From: Reticulitermes speratus
Taxonomy: Eukaryota > Arthropoda > Insecta > Blattodea > Rhinotermitidae
Direction of reading: 5' to 3'
Assembly (NCBI GenBank): GCA_021186555.1
Contig: JAJKFL010000002.1
Coordinates: 31,040,001 to 31,104,000 of the forward strand
Length of the DNA stretch: 64,000 nucleotides
Shown here: positions 36,611-48,552 of the stretch, one piece after another
Layout of the letters: the number at the start of each line of letters is the position of its first letter
How positions within the stretch are numbered: position 1 is the stretch's first letter
Translations under genes and position numbers: made by a program
The notes under the pieces: model-generated
The model's database searches: none
The model's input: the letters and a program-made list of their open reading frames with translations, nothing else
Told to the model about the DNA's origin: nothing

Positions 36611-36771
36611 GCATCTGCCAAACCAAATAATACCGAGCAGAACCAGGTCAGCTCATCACCACCTCACATGATCTCAATCCACTACCTTCTGTTCTTATGA
36701 ACGTAAGTGCTTGTATTTTGTCAACTGTTCTTGACCTGTATTTTGAATATTTATACCCACTCAATACATAC

Positions 36772-37042
36772 CATTTACTTCCGAACCACCAGCAGGTCCT
36801 CCTTCAAAACTTTCTTCATCAAGAAACTTCTTCGGTTTGATTTTTCGTCCGGATCTACTAACAAGTTCTTGCTTGGGAGAGGACTGGGTAACAGAACTGG
36901 GCACACTAGAATTTGCAGATGGCCCCACTGCTGCAGTTACAGATGGCTCTGATGACTTCACAGATGATTCACTGTTGTTAGAAGCTGACTTACGTGTTGA
37001 CTGTACTGAACCCCGCTTTGCACGTTTTGCCTCTGTGTCATG
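36772..37042 (-). CDS. JASPer: JASPer/LEDGF-like, coding exon 5 (Ser-rich, basic motif)
   Basis: A 271-nt exon (90 codons plus 1 nt). The acceptor is cttcttcag|CATGAC and the donor AAATG|gtatgt (phase 1). It begins HDTEAKRAKRGSVQSTRKSA, continues through a Ser/Val/Pro-rich disordered stretch, and ends with SRSGRKIKPKKFLDEESFEG, a basic-then-acidic cluster that looks like a conserved short linear or nucleosome/DNA-contact motif. There are no transmembrane or catalytic features. A mariner transposon sits about 400 bp upstream in the preceding intron, on the same strand. Phase 1 exit matches exon 6. Confidence 0.8.
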
Positions 37043-37442
37043 CTGAAGAAAAAGAAGGGAAAGAATTAATGGTGTAACATTCTTTAAATCCTTTCCTACT
37101 CCCAATCTTCAAAGGAAATTTTTCAAATTCATTTATTTATTCCACAATCATACAACCAGTTATGTCTGTCTTTTAGGTATTTCTTTTCTTAGTCAACAAA
37201 GCTGTAACATTTACTGACCACTGAACAGAAATAATTCATATTGAGTGATACTAGACGGGCACACAAGATGCAAGATATGCCAGTTGCCAATCATCCGAGA
37301 CACACTTGTTTCTTACTGTGAATACTTGGGTATTACCTTCCCTGGAGCTTATGCTGAAACCAATGTTGGTGTCATACACTCAGAAATTTCAGCCTGTTGC
37401 TACTTTTCAACATAAGAACAGAAAGTTACACATACTACTAAC

Positions 37443-38722
37443 GTTGTTCAAATTTAAACGAGAATTTGTTTCTAAAAAATTTATTCACAATAAAATGGAA
37501 AAGTCTTACACACTACTTTTCAATGTAGTCCCGGTTGAATGCCATACACTTGTGCCAACGTTCTGGAAGCTTCTTAATTCCAGTTTCATGCAGGTTTCCA
37601 GTTGCATGTGTATCCAACTTTGCACAGCTGCAATGACCTCATCATTATTCCGGAATCTCTTGCCTCCTAAAACCCTCTTCATTGGTCCAAACAAATGATA
37701 ATCAGACGGAGCTAAGTCTGGACTGTACGGTGGATGAGGCAAGACATCCCACTTCAGTTTCAGTAGAGTTGCCATCGTTAAAGCCGCAGTGTGAGGACGA
37801 ACATTGTCCTAGAGGAAGCAAACCGAATCCTGCCTTTTTCTTCGCTTTAAGCGGATTGCCGACTTCAATTTTTCATTCAAGAGAGTTGAATAGTACTGCA
37901 CATTGATGGGTTCTTGACCAGTGAGAAAGTCCAGGTGAATGATACCCTTCGAATCCCAGAACACAGCAGTCATGATCTTCCCCGCTGACAAAATTGCTTT
38001 CGCTTTTTTTTGGGCGTGGTTGCACTGCTTGCTTGCTCTTTTTGATTCAGGAGTGAAGTAGTGGACCCAGGTCTCATCACAGGTCACAATTGAGTCCAAA
38101 AATTCGGCTGCTCCTTCTTTTTCGTATCGTTGCAAAAGTTGAGTAACGGCCACTAAACGTCTTTCCCTGTGCTCCGGTGACAGGAGCCGTGGGACCCACC
38201 TTGCGCTCACTTTCCTGACTTTCAACTCGTTGTGCAGAATTTCTTCAACACTCCCTACACTAATTCCTACTTCCTGTGACATTTCGAGAACAGTTATGCG
38301 ATGATTAGCCTGAATCAGTTCACCTATTTTCAAAACGTTGTCTGGATTGACAGAAGTTATTGGTCGCCGAGCGTGAGGTTCATTTTCAACACGGTCTCGT
38401 CCTTCTCGAAATAATTTCGCCCAACTGAACACCAATGGCTGTGACAAACATTCATCCCCAAACTGTGCTTGAAGCCTGGTAAAGATTTCAGAAGGAATGA
38501 CACCTTCCTTCATAAGAAATTTGATAATTATACGCTGCGCAACACTGTTGGGTACTGCTTGCACTGCCATCTTGATTGCACCTGATGATTGAGGTGGACA
38601 GGGATCTGACTAGTGTGTGTTGCAAGTTTAAACATGTCATAACTTGTCAGTGCAAGCACGTTCACACAAGTTGATTTGTGCTCGAGAGGGAACTAAATTC
38701 TCGTTTAAATTTGAACGACCCA
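37443..38722 (-). mobile_element. mariner element, nearly complete
   Basis: Inverted ends share TTCAAATTTAAACGAGAATT (37448-37469 and its complement at about 38696-38716). It encloses a minus-strand transposase of about 354 codons starting at 38570: MAVQAVPNSVAQRIIIKFLM, HTH residues (ITVLEMSQEVGISVGSVEEI), WVPRLLSPEH, first catalytic Asp in VTCDETWVHYF, second in DNVRPHTA, third in SPDLAPSDYHLF, spaced 34 residues apart (DD34D). Translation is open end to end except one TAG at 37809-37811, directly before DNVRPHTA, probably a former CAG. It lies in the intron between exons 4 and 5, on the same strand as the host gene. Confidence 0.92.
37506..38570 (-). pseudogene. mariner transposase with one in-frame amber stop
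   Basis: Length and motif order fit full-length DD34D mariner transposases (about 345-355 aa). Residues before the stop: 253. After it the same frame runs through DNVRPHTAALTMATLLKLKW to a natural stop near 37506. No frameshift was found. The protein as encoded would lack two catalytic Asps, so this copy is inactive unless the stop is an allelic variant, read through or a sequence error. Without the stop the frame looks functional, making this the youngest DNA transposon in the window. Confidence 0.88.
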
Positions 38723-39065
38723 CGTATTTACACACACATCCACAGTATACCAAATTTCACACAGCTAACTCAGCGGAATATTTTAAAATTGGTAGGCCTC
38801 ATATTTTACATATGCTCTGCAGTAAGATGACAATTTTATACTATTAATCTTTAACCCACATGACTTAACTTTAAATAATGGGGTATGCAATACGGCGGTG
38901 TCATGAGGGGTGAACTACATTTTTGCGCATGGTTTACAAAAACTGAGAATATTATTTGAACCAAAAAAATTAAATAAATTATGTAATAACCTCCAATCTG
39001 TGGGAAATAAAACAGACATTCTACAGCACATCTCAAGATTTCAGTAAGTATCCTTATTGCCTAAA

Positions 39066-39255
39066 TACAGTCAAACTTGGTTATAATGTCATGAAAGGGA
39101 CTGAATATTTTGTGTTGTTATAAACGAATGTTGTTCTACAGGAGTATTGTAATGTTATGTTTAACAGTGCGGAATTAATTTGTACCACAGTATACCTGAC
39201 ACTATACACGAGGTGTCACATAAACCAATGTTGTTATAACCAAGTTTGACTGTAT
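39066..39255. mobile_element. MITE with perfect 20-bp inverted ends
   Basis: TACAGTCAAACTTGGTTATA at 39066 and its exact complement ending at about 39254; flanked by TA-rich sequence. About 190 bp with no coding. Ends resemble Tigger/pogo MITEs. Confidence 0.8.
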
Positions 39256-41400
39256 ATACAATAAAGATCTAGAATTTTCTACATTTTTAGTTTATTTTAC
39301 TTGCATTAAGGTTTCATGTAGCAATGCTCAGTAGGGTAGTTCATTTTGTGTTGCTGATTACTGAGCCAGCTGCAGTCGGGTGATCTGCAAAAGCTCCTTA
39401 TGTCTTTTTCTTGGGCAGAGAAACTTAACTCATTGCAAAAGAGTCATAACCCAACAATTAAAATACACAGGAAATACATCAATATTCTAACAATTAAGAA
39501 ATATTGGAGAAATCTGTTCACTGCAATCATTTTGTGCACATTCCCGATTATGAAAATTTAAAACAAATACAATTCAAAAAGCAGTAACAGGATTTTGTTA
39601 TTGAAAGAACAGATTTCATTGTGGTTTATCAGAATAAAGAAAGTGTGTCCTTAAACGGTCTTTTGTATCTATCATTTCAAGTAGTGGGCAGCAGGAAAAA
39701 ATACAGCATGCCCTTCTCAGAAGAGATATAAACAGTTGCCTTCATAACACTGCCTTTTAAAAAGTCAGTCTAAATATGCATTACACAGCAGGCTTTTGTG
39801 TTCGGTAACACCATAAATTTCTGCTTCAAAATTTTGCCTCTAACACTCTATGAAGATAATATTCTAAACATTTGCACTCAAATTTCTGTATTGAATTCTT
39901 GCAGGAATATAATATGAAATAAGCAAAATTTAAAAAAGCGTCATACACTGAGTATAACAGAAGGTTGCTTCAAAACTTGGAGAACAGCAGGTGACATCAT
40001 TAACTCTTGGTGGTGGAATTAAATGGCCAGGGGAATTTTAATTACAGGATTTAAGTTTTCCATGCATAATCCTACGCAACAAAAAAAGCACATCTTTAAA
40101 GAGTTTTCTTTCAAATTTACCAAAACAAAATTCAGCAGTCTGTTTACAATCCCTTTTCTTTCATACTGTATGTCACTAACTACCTGAACAGCAGAGTTCT
40201 GAGCTTATTCCGCACCTTCAGATTGGTGCTCCCATTTCTTGAATACATGTGAAACAAATGTAATTCAGCTCCTTTAATGTTGAAGATAAAGATGCTGGCT
40301 TTCAGCTAGTGCACATTACAGCTCAGTGAAATCAAGTACTTATTTTTTCTCTCCCCTCAAAATGTGAATCGATTTTGTTGAAGTTTCTAAATGCAAGCTT
40401 TGCTCTGTACGAGTCAAGCGATAACTACAAGAAAGGACTACAGTCATCATGCTAAGGTATGAATTAACATCTTTCTGATATAGTATTACAGTTCCTTCTT
40501 TATCAGGAAGTCCATACATGACCAAACTATTTGTGCAACAGAGGTTGTTGTTAGAAACATGCTGACAGTGAATGGTGTGGTTTGAGGTGTTGCATAACAG
40601 TCTATTATAACTGTGATTTCTTTTCAAATAAGGGATATAATCATTTCCAATAATTTATCATAAGTAGAACGGAACATTTGCAAACAAACATTCTACTCAA
40701 ACAGTAAAAACATTTCCACGTCTTGTAGGAGGTTGTCATGGCTAAAACCTGACTTTTCAACCACTCTTTAATCCATATTCTCTGCTTCCCTTACCACTGT
40801 AAAGGGTGGGTCCACACAGTGTGGATTCAAACTCTTAAAACACACTGTTCTACAGCAGCCTCTGTTGTGCAAATTCCATGATCATATATGGGCTCCACTA
40901 GGAAAGCAACAATACATATGTCAGGGTTGAAACTATTATTTATACTTTACTTCCTTCTGTGCCAGTGTACTCAAAATAACCCTGTGAAGGCATTATCTAG
41001 CGATCTACCAAAAACAAAACAAATGCATATACAAGGATGTGAATGCTATTGTGACTGAGTGGTGGATCCAGAAAGGTCTAGTGGGATTGAGGGCTGTGTG
41101 TTGCAATTCATTCCCCCATGATTCCTTCCAGAGTGTCCCAGGACTATTCCAAAGTAAACCCAGAAAATCTCCAGAAGCTATAAATCTTGATTTTCACTTT
41201 CCCAAGATTTTATTTTGGTGCTGGGTCTGATCAATACTTATTTCGTTATACCACTGCACATTTGCAAGCGAGCGAGCAAGAGAGAGACAGAGAGAAGTTC
41301 AGAACTTGAAAAGCATGCTTTCAAATGATATTGATATCGGACCACACTGAAAGCAACAACAAGCACGTCTCAAGTAACTAGGCATACCATCTGACAAACT
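39256..41400. other. Nothing recognised
   Basis: Intronic AT-rich sequence with no motif I can name. Confidence 0.4.
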
Positions 41401-41420
41401 GTGTCATGGAACTGTTGCTA

Positions 41421-42296
41421 CCGTATATTCTCGAATCTAATCCGCACTTTTTTTACAGTTTTAGAGGGCTAAAAAATCAGATGCGGATTAGATTCGCGGT
41501 CTAGAGCTGGATTTTGGAAAAATGATTGAGCTGCTGTACAATATAACAATAACGTAATTAACGTAATTAATAAACAACGTAAGAACAATACAATAATCTA
41601 TTATTTTATTATTTATTATTATAATTTATTATTCATCAGACTCGCCGTCATCACTCATAATTCGAGGAATGTTCAAAGATCTGGCCTTCTTTATCGCCTC
41701 CTCGCGAGTAGATCATAACTCACAAACAGTCCAGTCTTGCGTCTCTCTTGAAAAAACGTGAAGACTGCATCATCAATTTCAGGAAATCGTCCTTTCTTGG
41801 GTCCAGTGAATTTCCTTCGTGACGCCTCACACCCGCTGATCGCTGCCTTGTGTTTCCGCCATAGTCGAACGTTGCTTTCATCAACTCCAAAAATTGCAGC
41901 GGCTTTGCGGTTTCCATTCTCCTCTGCGCACCGAATAACTTCACGTTTGAACTTAGATTTCAAGTGTCCCTCTTCCATAACTACGGTACACGACAAATTG
42001 GAACAAGCACCTCCCACGTTTCAACAACTAAAGATCAGCTGGCTTCAGACGAGATTGCGCACGTCTGTTGAGAAAGGCCCCGCCTCTATCGGTATGACTC
42101 ATCGGCCACAGGCGTAGCGTCGGATTTTAACGCATTGGTAACATCCAATATTATTCAATCAGTCGCCCCGTGGGCAAGGGGTGGTTGAAGGAAAGGTGCG
42201 GATTAGAATCACGAACTAACTTTTTTTCGTTTAAGAAGTCGCTAAAAACTGGGTGCGGATTAGATTCGGGTGCGGTTTAGATTCAAGAATATACGG
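41421..42296 (-). mobile_element. pogo/Tigger-like element, internally deleted (copy 2, inverted)
   Basis: 876 bp, flanked by TA, the same termini and coding layout as copy 1 but on the minus strand. The HTH ORF starts near 42017 and again stops just after SYDLLARRR. Relative to copy 1, 21 nt are missing after HLKSK (residues RLSYTAK reduced). The rest is nearly identical, including the DDE deletion, so both copies derive from one already deleted founder, mobilised in trans. The two copies form an inverted pair about 7.3 kb apart around exons 5 and 6. Confidence 0.85.
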
Positions 42297-42685
42297 TATA
42301 TCTCATTCAGGGTACAGGAGGGGAATTGGAGGGTGTGAATGCAACATACTGAATAAACAACTTCATTTCCCACTCTGCTGGACAGAGCCAACATTGCTGA
42401 GGTTAACTGGGATAGGAAGAAACACTACAGGGATATATAAGGGTGGCCATAACAGGCTGACAAATATGCTATATCATGAGGCAATTTAAATATCTCACCA
42501 CACAATGCAGCATATACGTAACATGGCACCAAAGGGTTAATAATGTATATCTCATTTCCATTTTGTAGCTTTAAAATGTATGAAATATAATGGATAATAT
42601 AAAGAGGCCAAAACCGGACATATAAAATGAAAAAACCCCTGGCATCAGTGAATACATTGACATTTAAATGGAGTTTTATTCTGAC

Positions 42686-42910
42686 TTCACCGTGCATTTT
42701 TACTAATTAATGTTTTAACACCAACTGAATACACTTTTTTTTTTAAAAAAAGACCTAAGTTTTTAAATAAAACGCACCTGTATGACACCCCCTGAGGATG
42801 GCTTCTTTGAAGCCAAAACTTATGTAGGGGTTACACAAATGTTTTAAGAAAACCTTACTTAGGTCTTTTTTAAAATAAAAGTGCATTTAGTTGGTGTTAA
42901 AACATTAATT
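42686..42910 (+). ncRNA. Hammerhead-like motif within palindromic repeat (copy C)
   Basis: Plus strand: ACCCC, CTGAGGA (42792-42798; fits CUGANGA), unpaired T, stem II GGCTTC/GAAGCC with TTT loop, then AAAA where GAAA is expected (G12 replaced by A), C with TTAT loop and G, triplet GTA, then GGGGT pairing with ACCCC. TGCATTTAGTTGG follows at 42882. On the left (42690-42735) the same tail occurs inverted (accgtgcatt ... taacaccaact), so the whole unit is a fold-back with arms including AAGACCTAAGT. Structure is well kept but the essential G12 is lost, so cleavage is not expected. Confidence 0.45.
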
Positions 42911-43112
42911 TAAATGGAGGTTTACCATCTTTACCATCTGAATGGAGAAAGTGGACAACCTCATGCCTCAGCCACTCTTCACCTGGAGAAACAGCCCGCA
43001 TTACCCAAAGAATAGAAGGCTGTGAGGTTGGACTTTTCAGAGAAAAATCCCTACTGCCTGCCAGGAATTGAATGCTGGATTGTCTGGCCCACAGACTAGT
43101 CATATATTGACT
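42905..43112 (-). mobile_element. tRNA-derived SINE, family A, inverted
   Basis: Minus-strand copy: tcatgcctcagccactcttc and agaaggctgtgaggttggac body, then B-box-like segment (aattgaatgctggattgtct on the plus strand). It abuts the hammerhead-like copy C. Confidence 0.6.
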
Positions 43113-43199
43113 ACATTATACTCGCTACTTCTTATTCTACCCTATTGCGTCAACACCAGCTCTGTTTTTTCTGCTGCCCCAGCAAATAAAGTTCAGCCA

Positions 43200-43212
43200 C
43201 CCCCCCCCCCCC
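43200..43212 (+). repeat. C13 homopolymer
   Basis: Thirteen consecutive C. Confidence 0.9.
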
Positions 43213-43925
43213 ACTGTCTGAAATCCAAAGGCAATCGATCTACTCAAAATAAAATTAATTACCTCAAATCAAGCTGCCATCCGTTACTGCATGTTTGCAC
43301 TACTGGAGATTATACATGTGACCTTTGTCTCATATTTTTTCCACATTTTGGTGGATTTCTGTGGGGGTGGAAGGACTGATGGCTACAATGCTGTGTCTGG
43401 AAATGTGTCACCAGAGACATGTGCTTACTTTGATGATGCCTATAGATGGCCCTGTATTATATGTGTACACTTCACACGTCCAGACAAGAAAAAACCTGTT
43501 GTTTATATGCCACAAGTTGAGCTCTGTCCTTGAATTGGGTGCCATGTCAGTCAAATTACACCTTCTTTCTGTTTGTTGCAGCAATTGTTGTTTCAGGTAC
43601 CCTGTCTCCTTGTATCAAAGCCTCCAGTCTAAGCCAGAATGCAGAGACCAAGTCAAAATAAAGATTGTACAGTTTTACCATGTTTGCGTCAGTCATGCCA
43701 CTCTCTCCTAAGGTGTGAAACTTAAATGGCATCTGATGTGGCAGATGCACAGAAGTTAAAGGTCCAGTCTACTAAGTTTAAAATGCCAGTGATGCTACTA
43801 TTATGTTAAATGGACTTGAACCCATGCAATAATGTGCTTTATCCATGACTTCATGGATATAGCACACAGTCACCACTCATTCAGGCACCTGTCAATGCAT
43901 GCTCTTGAAATCACTCCTGGATGAT

Positions 43926-43961
43926 GGCTCTGACGATGTCATCAGACGGAAACTGTCAACC
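43926..43961 (+). other. Possible fourth hammerhead-like core (weak)
   Basis: GGCT, CTGACGA, TGTC-ATCA-GACG stem II, GAAA, then CTGTC and AACC. Core nucleotides fit, but helix III would need a one-base loop, helix I has a mismatch, and the TGCATTT hairpin of copies A-C is missing. Could be chance. Confidence 0.25.
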
Positions 43962-43989
43962 TCAGAGATGTTTTTTCAGTTTGCCAGAC

Positions 43990-44830
43990 TTGTGAAAGGC
44001 TAACGGGACCAATTCAGGGCTGTAGATTGGTGGGGGAACATGTTCCCAATGCCAGGAATCCAATAGGACAGTGGTGCTATGAGAAATATGCAGTATCAGC
44101 ACACCTTGCATAAGCAGGCCAGGCCAGCAACATCAATTTGCTTCTTTAAGGCACTGTAATATCACCTAAGAGGCATCTGCAGTCACTCTTGCACCAAGCG
44201 GTGTGAAAAACAAGAATGATCCTGTAAATGCCACAAACGATTGCTGCCATCACTTTCACTATACTCACAGTTGTCTTAAACATCATCTTTAAAGGTGATG
44301 TGGTTCGTTTCCATACCAAGCAACTTCATCTCTAGACCATAGTGGTACACCCTTTTCTCATTGTCAGTGGCAATGCACAACAAAAAGTAACGGCCTTCAG
44401 CTTCATCACAGAGGGTGGTCAGTGAGGCGGTCATTCCATCAAGCTTCTGTTAGTTGGACAGTTGTATTGACACCCATCTGCTGCAAACTTTGCAACAGCC
44501 AGGCATTCCAGGACAATGTCCCAAACACTGCCATGTGAGCAGCTGAATGCAAAGCTCTGCTTCGGCAATACACATCTGTCTGCTCACAGTTTCATCACCG
44601 TCATTAATAAAAATGTTTCAAGTTCATGGCCTGTCACTTCCATCCTAGACCATGACATCCAACCATTTGCAATGTCACAGCACCATTTCTGCACTTCTTG
44701 GACACATATTATATCTGCACTATAGAGGGCCACAATTTGTCCACGGATGTTCACAGGAGCTGTCTTGTATATGCAAGAATCAAACAATGTGCACTCTTCC
44801 TTTTGCGCTCAATTAGTAGGGTTGTCATTT
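43990..44830 (-). pseudogene. Old mariner-like transposase relic
   Basis: Short minus-strand pieces resemble mariner transposase in order: IRGQIVALYSAD and VQKWCCDIANGW (N-terminal HTH) near 44730, LKAVTFCCALPLTMRKG near 44370, FKTTVSIVKVMAAIVCG near 44270. Many stops and frameshifts; no ends recognised. Weakly supported. Confidence 0.4.
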
Positions 44831-45353
44831 TCCAACTGACACTGTGCAAGTGCTGCATTTCCTGCACCAGCAAAAATACCTGCCACCTGATGGTGGGACC
44901 ATGTACTAACATATGAAGTAACAGCTAGATACAGCTGTTTCACAGAAACAAAATAGGGAAACTTACTTTCTGACTTAGCCTTGTAATAATGAAAGCACCT
45001 ATGAACGATCAGTTTACAAATGGGACACAGTGGTTTCGGGGTATGATCCTGGATTCCCATTCAGAGCACTCTGGCTTCAGTACCTAGTCAAGCATGTGTG
45101 CAAATTCTGCTGCTGATAGACTGAACCCTTCGCCTCCACCAAAGACAAATCTGTGGGAATATGAATAATAACAAGCACCAAAGATAGTTCAGTTCCCTGT
45201 GCAAACCACAGTTCTCATGATGACCCTATCACTGGGGATAACAGAATCTGCCCTGAGTATTCCCACCACAGATGACAGAATGAAGAATGCCATCACTGAC
45301 CATACTGCACTCTGATAACATGCATAGTATACACATTATTGTATGAAACTAAC

Positions 45354-45539
45354 CTCAGTACCACCTTCACTTTCACGTTTACGTTTCATAGCAGCCTTCT
45401 TTCTTTCATCTGTTGATGAAGAACGACTCTGTTTGGTTGCGGGTGTTGTATGTTGTGGCGTTTCATCAATAACAAGTGCAAATTCATGGTCACTATCAGC
45501 ATCTTCAGCCCCTCCTGTTGACTTAGCTTCAGTAGGTGC
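45354..45539 (-). CDS. JASPer: JASPer/LEDGF-like, coding exon 4 (charged linker)
   Basis: A 186-nt exon, exactly 62 codons, phase 0 at both ends (tttttag|GCACC and ACTGAG|gttag). It reads APTEAKSTGGAEDADSDHEF, then a Thr/Gln/Ser stretch, then KKAAMKRKRESEGGTE. Nothing catalytic is visible. The acidic then basic composition, with a KRKR cluster that could act in nuclear import or DNA contact, is typical of the disordered tail of LEDGF/HDGF proteins. A phase-0/phase-0 exon can be skipped without a frameshift. Membership is supported by phase compatibility on both sides and by orientation. Confidence 0.8.
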
Positions 45540-45911
45540 CTAAAAACGATGATACAATAGTAGAATAATGTAATTGCAACCCAGTCATGTAGAAAATAAC
45601 ATACTACAATACTACTGTGTTTTCATCATATGATGCTACACAAGCAATGAATTAGCCTAGGCCTACTGGCTTATGCAATACAATTTGAAAACCCCCTATA
45701 AATGTATGGAAATTATCTGATGCTGAAATAAACATGTATAAGAAACAGCATGATGCAATTTACACTGTAATCAAAGCAGGGTTACATTCATTCATTCATA
45801 TACTCATCCCATTATATCAACTACTGTCATTAAACAATGCCAACAAAATAGGATGTGTCTCACATGGTTATTAGTAACAAACTTTTCTGACTGGAGTGCC
45901 GTTAAACTGAA

Positions 45912-45913
<2 letters not shown>

Positions 45914-45947
<34 letters not shown>
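45914..45947. repeat. (TA)n microsatellite
   Basis: About 17 consecutive TA units, directly next to the mariner-like end at 45968. Confidence 0.95.
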
Positions 45948-45949
<2 letters not shown>

Positions 45950-45967
45950 AAAATGTTACGAAAATAT

Positions 45968-46200
45968 ATACGAGGTGTGACAATTAAGTTCCTGAAATGC
46001 ATGCAGAGATGTAGCTTCAAGTGGCGAGTGACCAAATAAGCAGCCATGTGTTGTGATGTCTCTGTGGGTTGCGACTTTGTGAGTTGCTGAGGCATGTAAG
46101 GCAGAAGCAGCAAAGAGGCTGCAGTGTCTAAAAATGTGTGCATAATCACCCTGATGGCAAAATGTGGATGGGTTGAAACAACTCTATCAGCAGATGGGAG
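45968..46200 (+). mobile_element. mariner-like terminal fragment
   Basis: Starts TACGAGGTGTGACAATTAAG, a mariner-type end after a TA, followed by 200 bp of decayed sequence without a second end. Confidence 0.45.
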
Positions 46201-46751
46201 GTACTAATTTCCTAACTGCCATTTGACATTTGCACAAATGAGTCCCAATTAACTCGGTCCCACGAAGAAAAGATTAGCATAAAGAAACAAATGTTGTTCA
46301 AATACATTACAACAAAATGAAATAATAAATATAGTATTGCAAATAAAAAATAACAAGATCTCTGAATTCAGCACTTTAATAAACACAGGACAACTCAACA
46401 CTTCAGCCAGCCGAACAGGCTGCTACACCAATCAACTTCTACCAGTTAAACAGCTCACATGTAGCCTTACCATTTGACCACACAATTTAACCTATGTCAA
46501 TGACTGAAAAACTTTACCAAACTTTGACTCTGTATTAACTTGGACAAGAATGCCACTGATTCCAAATCCACGCAACTTGACTCTCTCTGAGAGAGATCGT
46601 AAATAAAGCACAGTAGCAACCAGTGAATACTTCAAAATAAATACAAGCCCAACCTGAAACAGCAGCAGCAAATGCTACCTGTACTGCACCTGACCTCCCA
46701 GAGAGAGCAGAGAACTTCTCAGCTAAACACTGGCTCATACGAGTGGATTAA

Positions 46752-48552
46752 CCCTTAGCTGCCGAACGGCCAATATAGTGGCCGCCCTTTAAATGTGGCA
46801 AAGCGCCTAACGTCCACTTTAGTGGCCGCTAAGTGTGTGTCGAATTTGGAAGCATTTTTTTCACCCCTATCGCAGGTAATGCTAAAGATTTATATGCGGT
46901 AGGTCTGGTGAATGTCAGGGCTTCTTTGTGGAGTGAGAATTACTCCTCCTCCGTCCCTCTAACCCCCTCCAGAAGCCAGTTATAGATGTCAACAAATTTC
47001 AACTGCGTAATTCTCTGGCGTGACTAAGAACGTTTCAAAACACAGCATGCTTTTGTTTATGTCTGGAACTGGAGTGTAGTGTAGCTAGAATTAAAAGAGT
47101 GGACTATGATACGAGTACTGATTGGCGAGCTGAAAGGTTGTCAGTGGCGAACTGTAACGCGTAATTTTCAGATGAAATTATTACACAAAAACTTGAGATA
47201 TCCGCGAAAATCCATGTTTACAGCTACAGGGGGCTCACAGACGTGTCACTTGTAGTTCTGGGGCACTCTTTAGGCGTTGTGGGGCAGTAATGTGCAACAC
47301 ACAGACGTCAAATATAATAAAAACGTCGTGGGCACCCTTGAATACCAGGATGTTTACCCAGCATTGACATTGTGGCTTTAGATCTGTTTTGCTCTCACCA
47401 TACAAGTAGCCGATATATTCGTCGCATTAGGTTTCTTCAGCTGTGCCCACACACAACAGTCTTTGTGAAGTGGCACCGAGACTTTTTGACGACTTAGAGA
47501 GACGTAAAATAAATTCATGCCGGGCAGTACGACCGAACAGGAAAGACATGCCCCCTGACTTTGGACCGAAAAAAATGAAACTGAAAAGGGGCGACGTAAG
47601 GGTGAGGACCAGGGAAATTTGACAGCGTTAGTTTGGAAGGACAGACGAGACATTTACATGCTGACTAACATGGACCCGCCACCGGCAGAAGGAAATGTTT
47701 GTGACAACAACCGCCCTGTGAAGCCTCACATCGTGGCACGGTATAACCGGCACATGGGTTATGTCGACAATTCTGATCGTATGGCCAACAGCTATTCGAT
47801 GAGTCGACGTAATTTCAAGTGGACCATGAAACTGTTTTTCCACCTTCTGGATGTAACAGTACTCAACAGTTGGATTCTGTTATCTTCATGTGGGGCTAAA
47901 TATGCCCACCGAGATTTCAGACTTCTCCTGGTGAGGAATTTGATTGAAGAAGCTGGAAGAAGCCAAGATCCCCCCCCCCCCAGTTTGGTTGGAAGGCCAA
48001 GTGCGGCTGCAACAAACGTTATGAGAGATAATCTGTGGTTATGAGACTAGGCAGCCGTCATCACAAACATTGGCCAGCAAAATCAAACAAAATACGCTGC
48101 CGTGTTTGTTCAGCGCGTGGCGTCAGAAAGGGAACCACATATAAGTGCGCCAAATGTAATGTCGGCCTGTGCGTGGTGCCTTGTTTCGCGGACTTTCACA
48201 CAAAAGTGAACGTGTAAAACACCAAAATTATCTATTGTGATAGAATAGTGATCCAAGGTGCCACGGATCGTCTGCAGCAGACAGAAATATGCGAGTAATA
48301 AAATATTTACACTCAATTTTATATAATGCATGCAATTCACAGGCCTAAATTTATTATAAAAATATGTGAACATTTTTTCCCGAATTAATCAATTCATAAA
48401 CACACTACGAAATTTTATTTCCTCAAATTTGATGCAAAAGTGTATGAGATATGATTTTTTTTCTAAGAGTAAGCGTTAAGAATAGAAATCCATATTTAAA
48501 AACCTCGGCAGGGCGCTGTTGCGCGGGGGCATCTAAATCCGGCGTTAAAGGG
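46752..48552 (+). mobile_element. piggyBac element, truncated transposase
   Basis: Flanked by TTAA on both sides (46748-46751 and 48553-48556), the exact piggyBac target. Ends begin CCCTTAGCTGCC and (complement) CCCTTTAACGCC, with subterminal tagtggccgc repeats at 46779 and 46821. The right half encodes the transposase C-terminus: RKDMPPDFGPKKMKLKRGDV, one 1-nt frameshift near 47612, LTALVWKDRRDIYMLTNMDP, HIVARYNRHMGYVDNSDRMA, FKWTMKLFFHLLDVTVLNSW, and a cysteine-rich end (CRVCSARGVRKGTTYKCAKC) in another frame after a C12 run. The N-terminal half and first catalytic Asps are gone, so it is defective. Confidence 0.9.
47970..47981 (+). repeat. C12 homopolymer in the piggyBac ORF
   Basis: A C12 run that lies between the DDE-domain end and the cysteine-rich end, close to where the frame changes. 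Confidence 0.9.

Noticed and set aside
43325..43711. 128-codon plus-strand ORF
   Set aside because: No domain recognised and no conserved context; compatible with chance.
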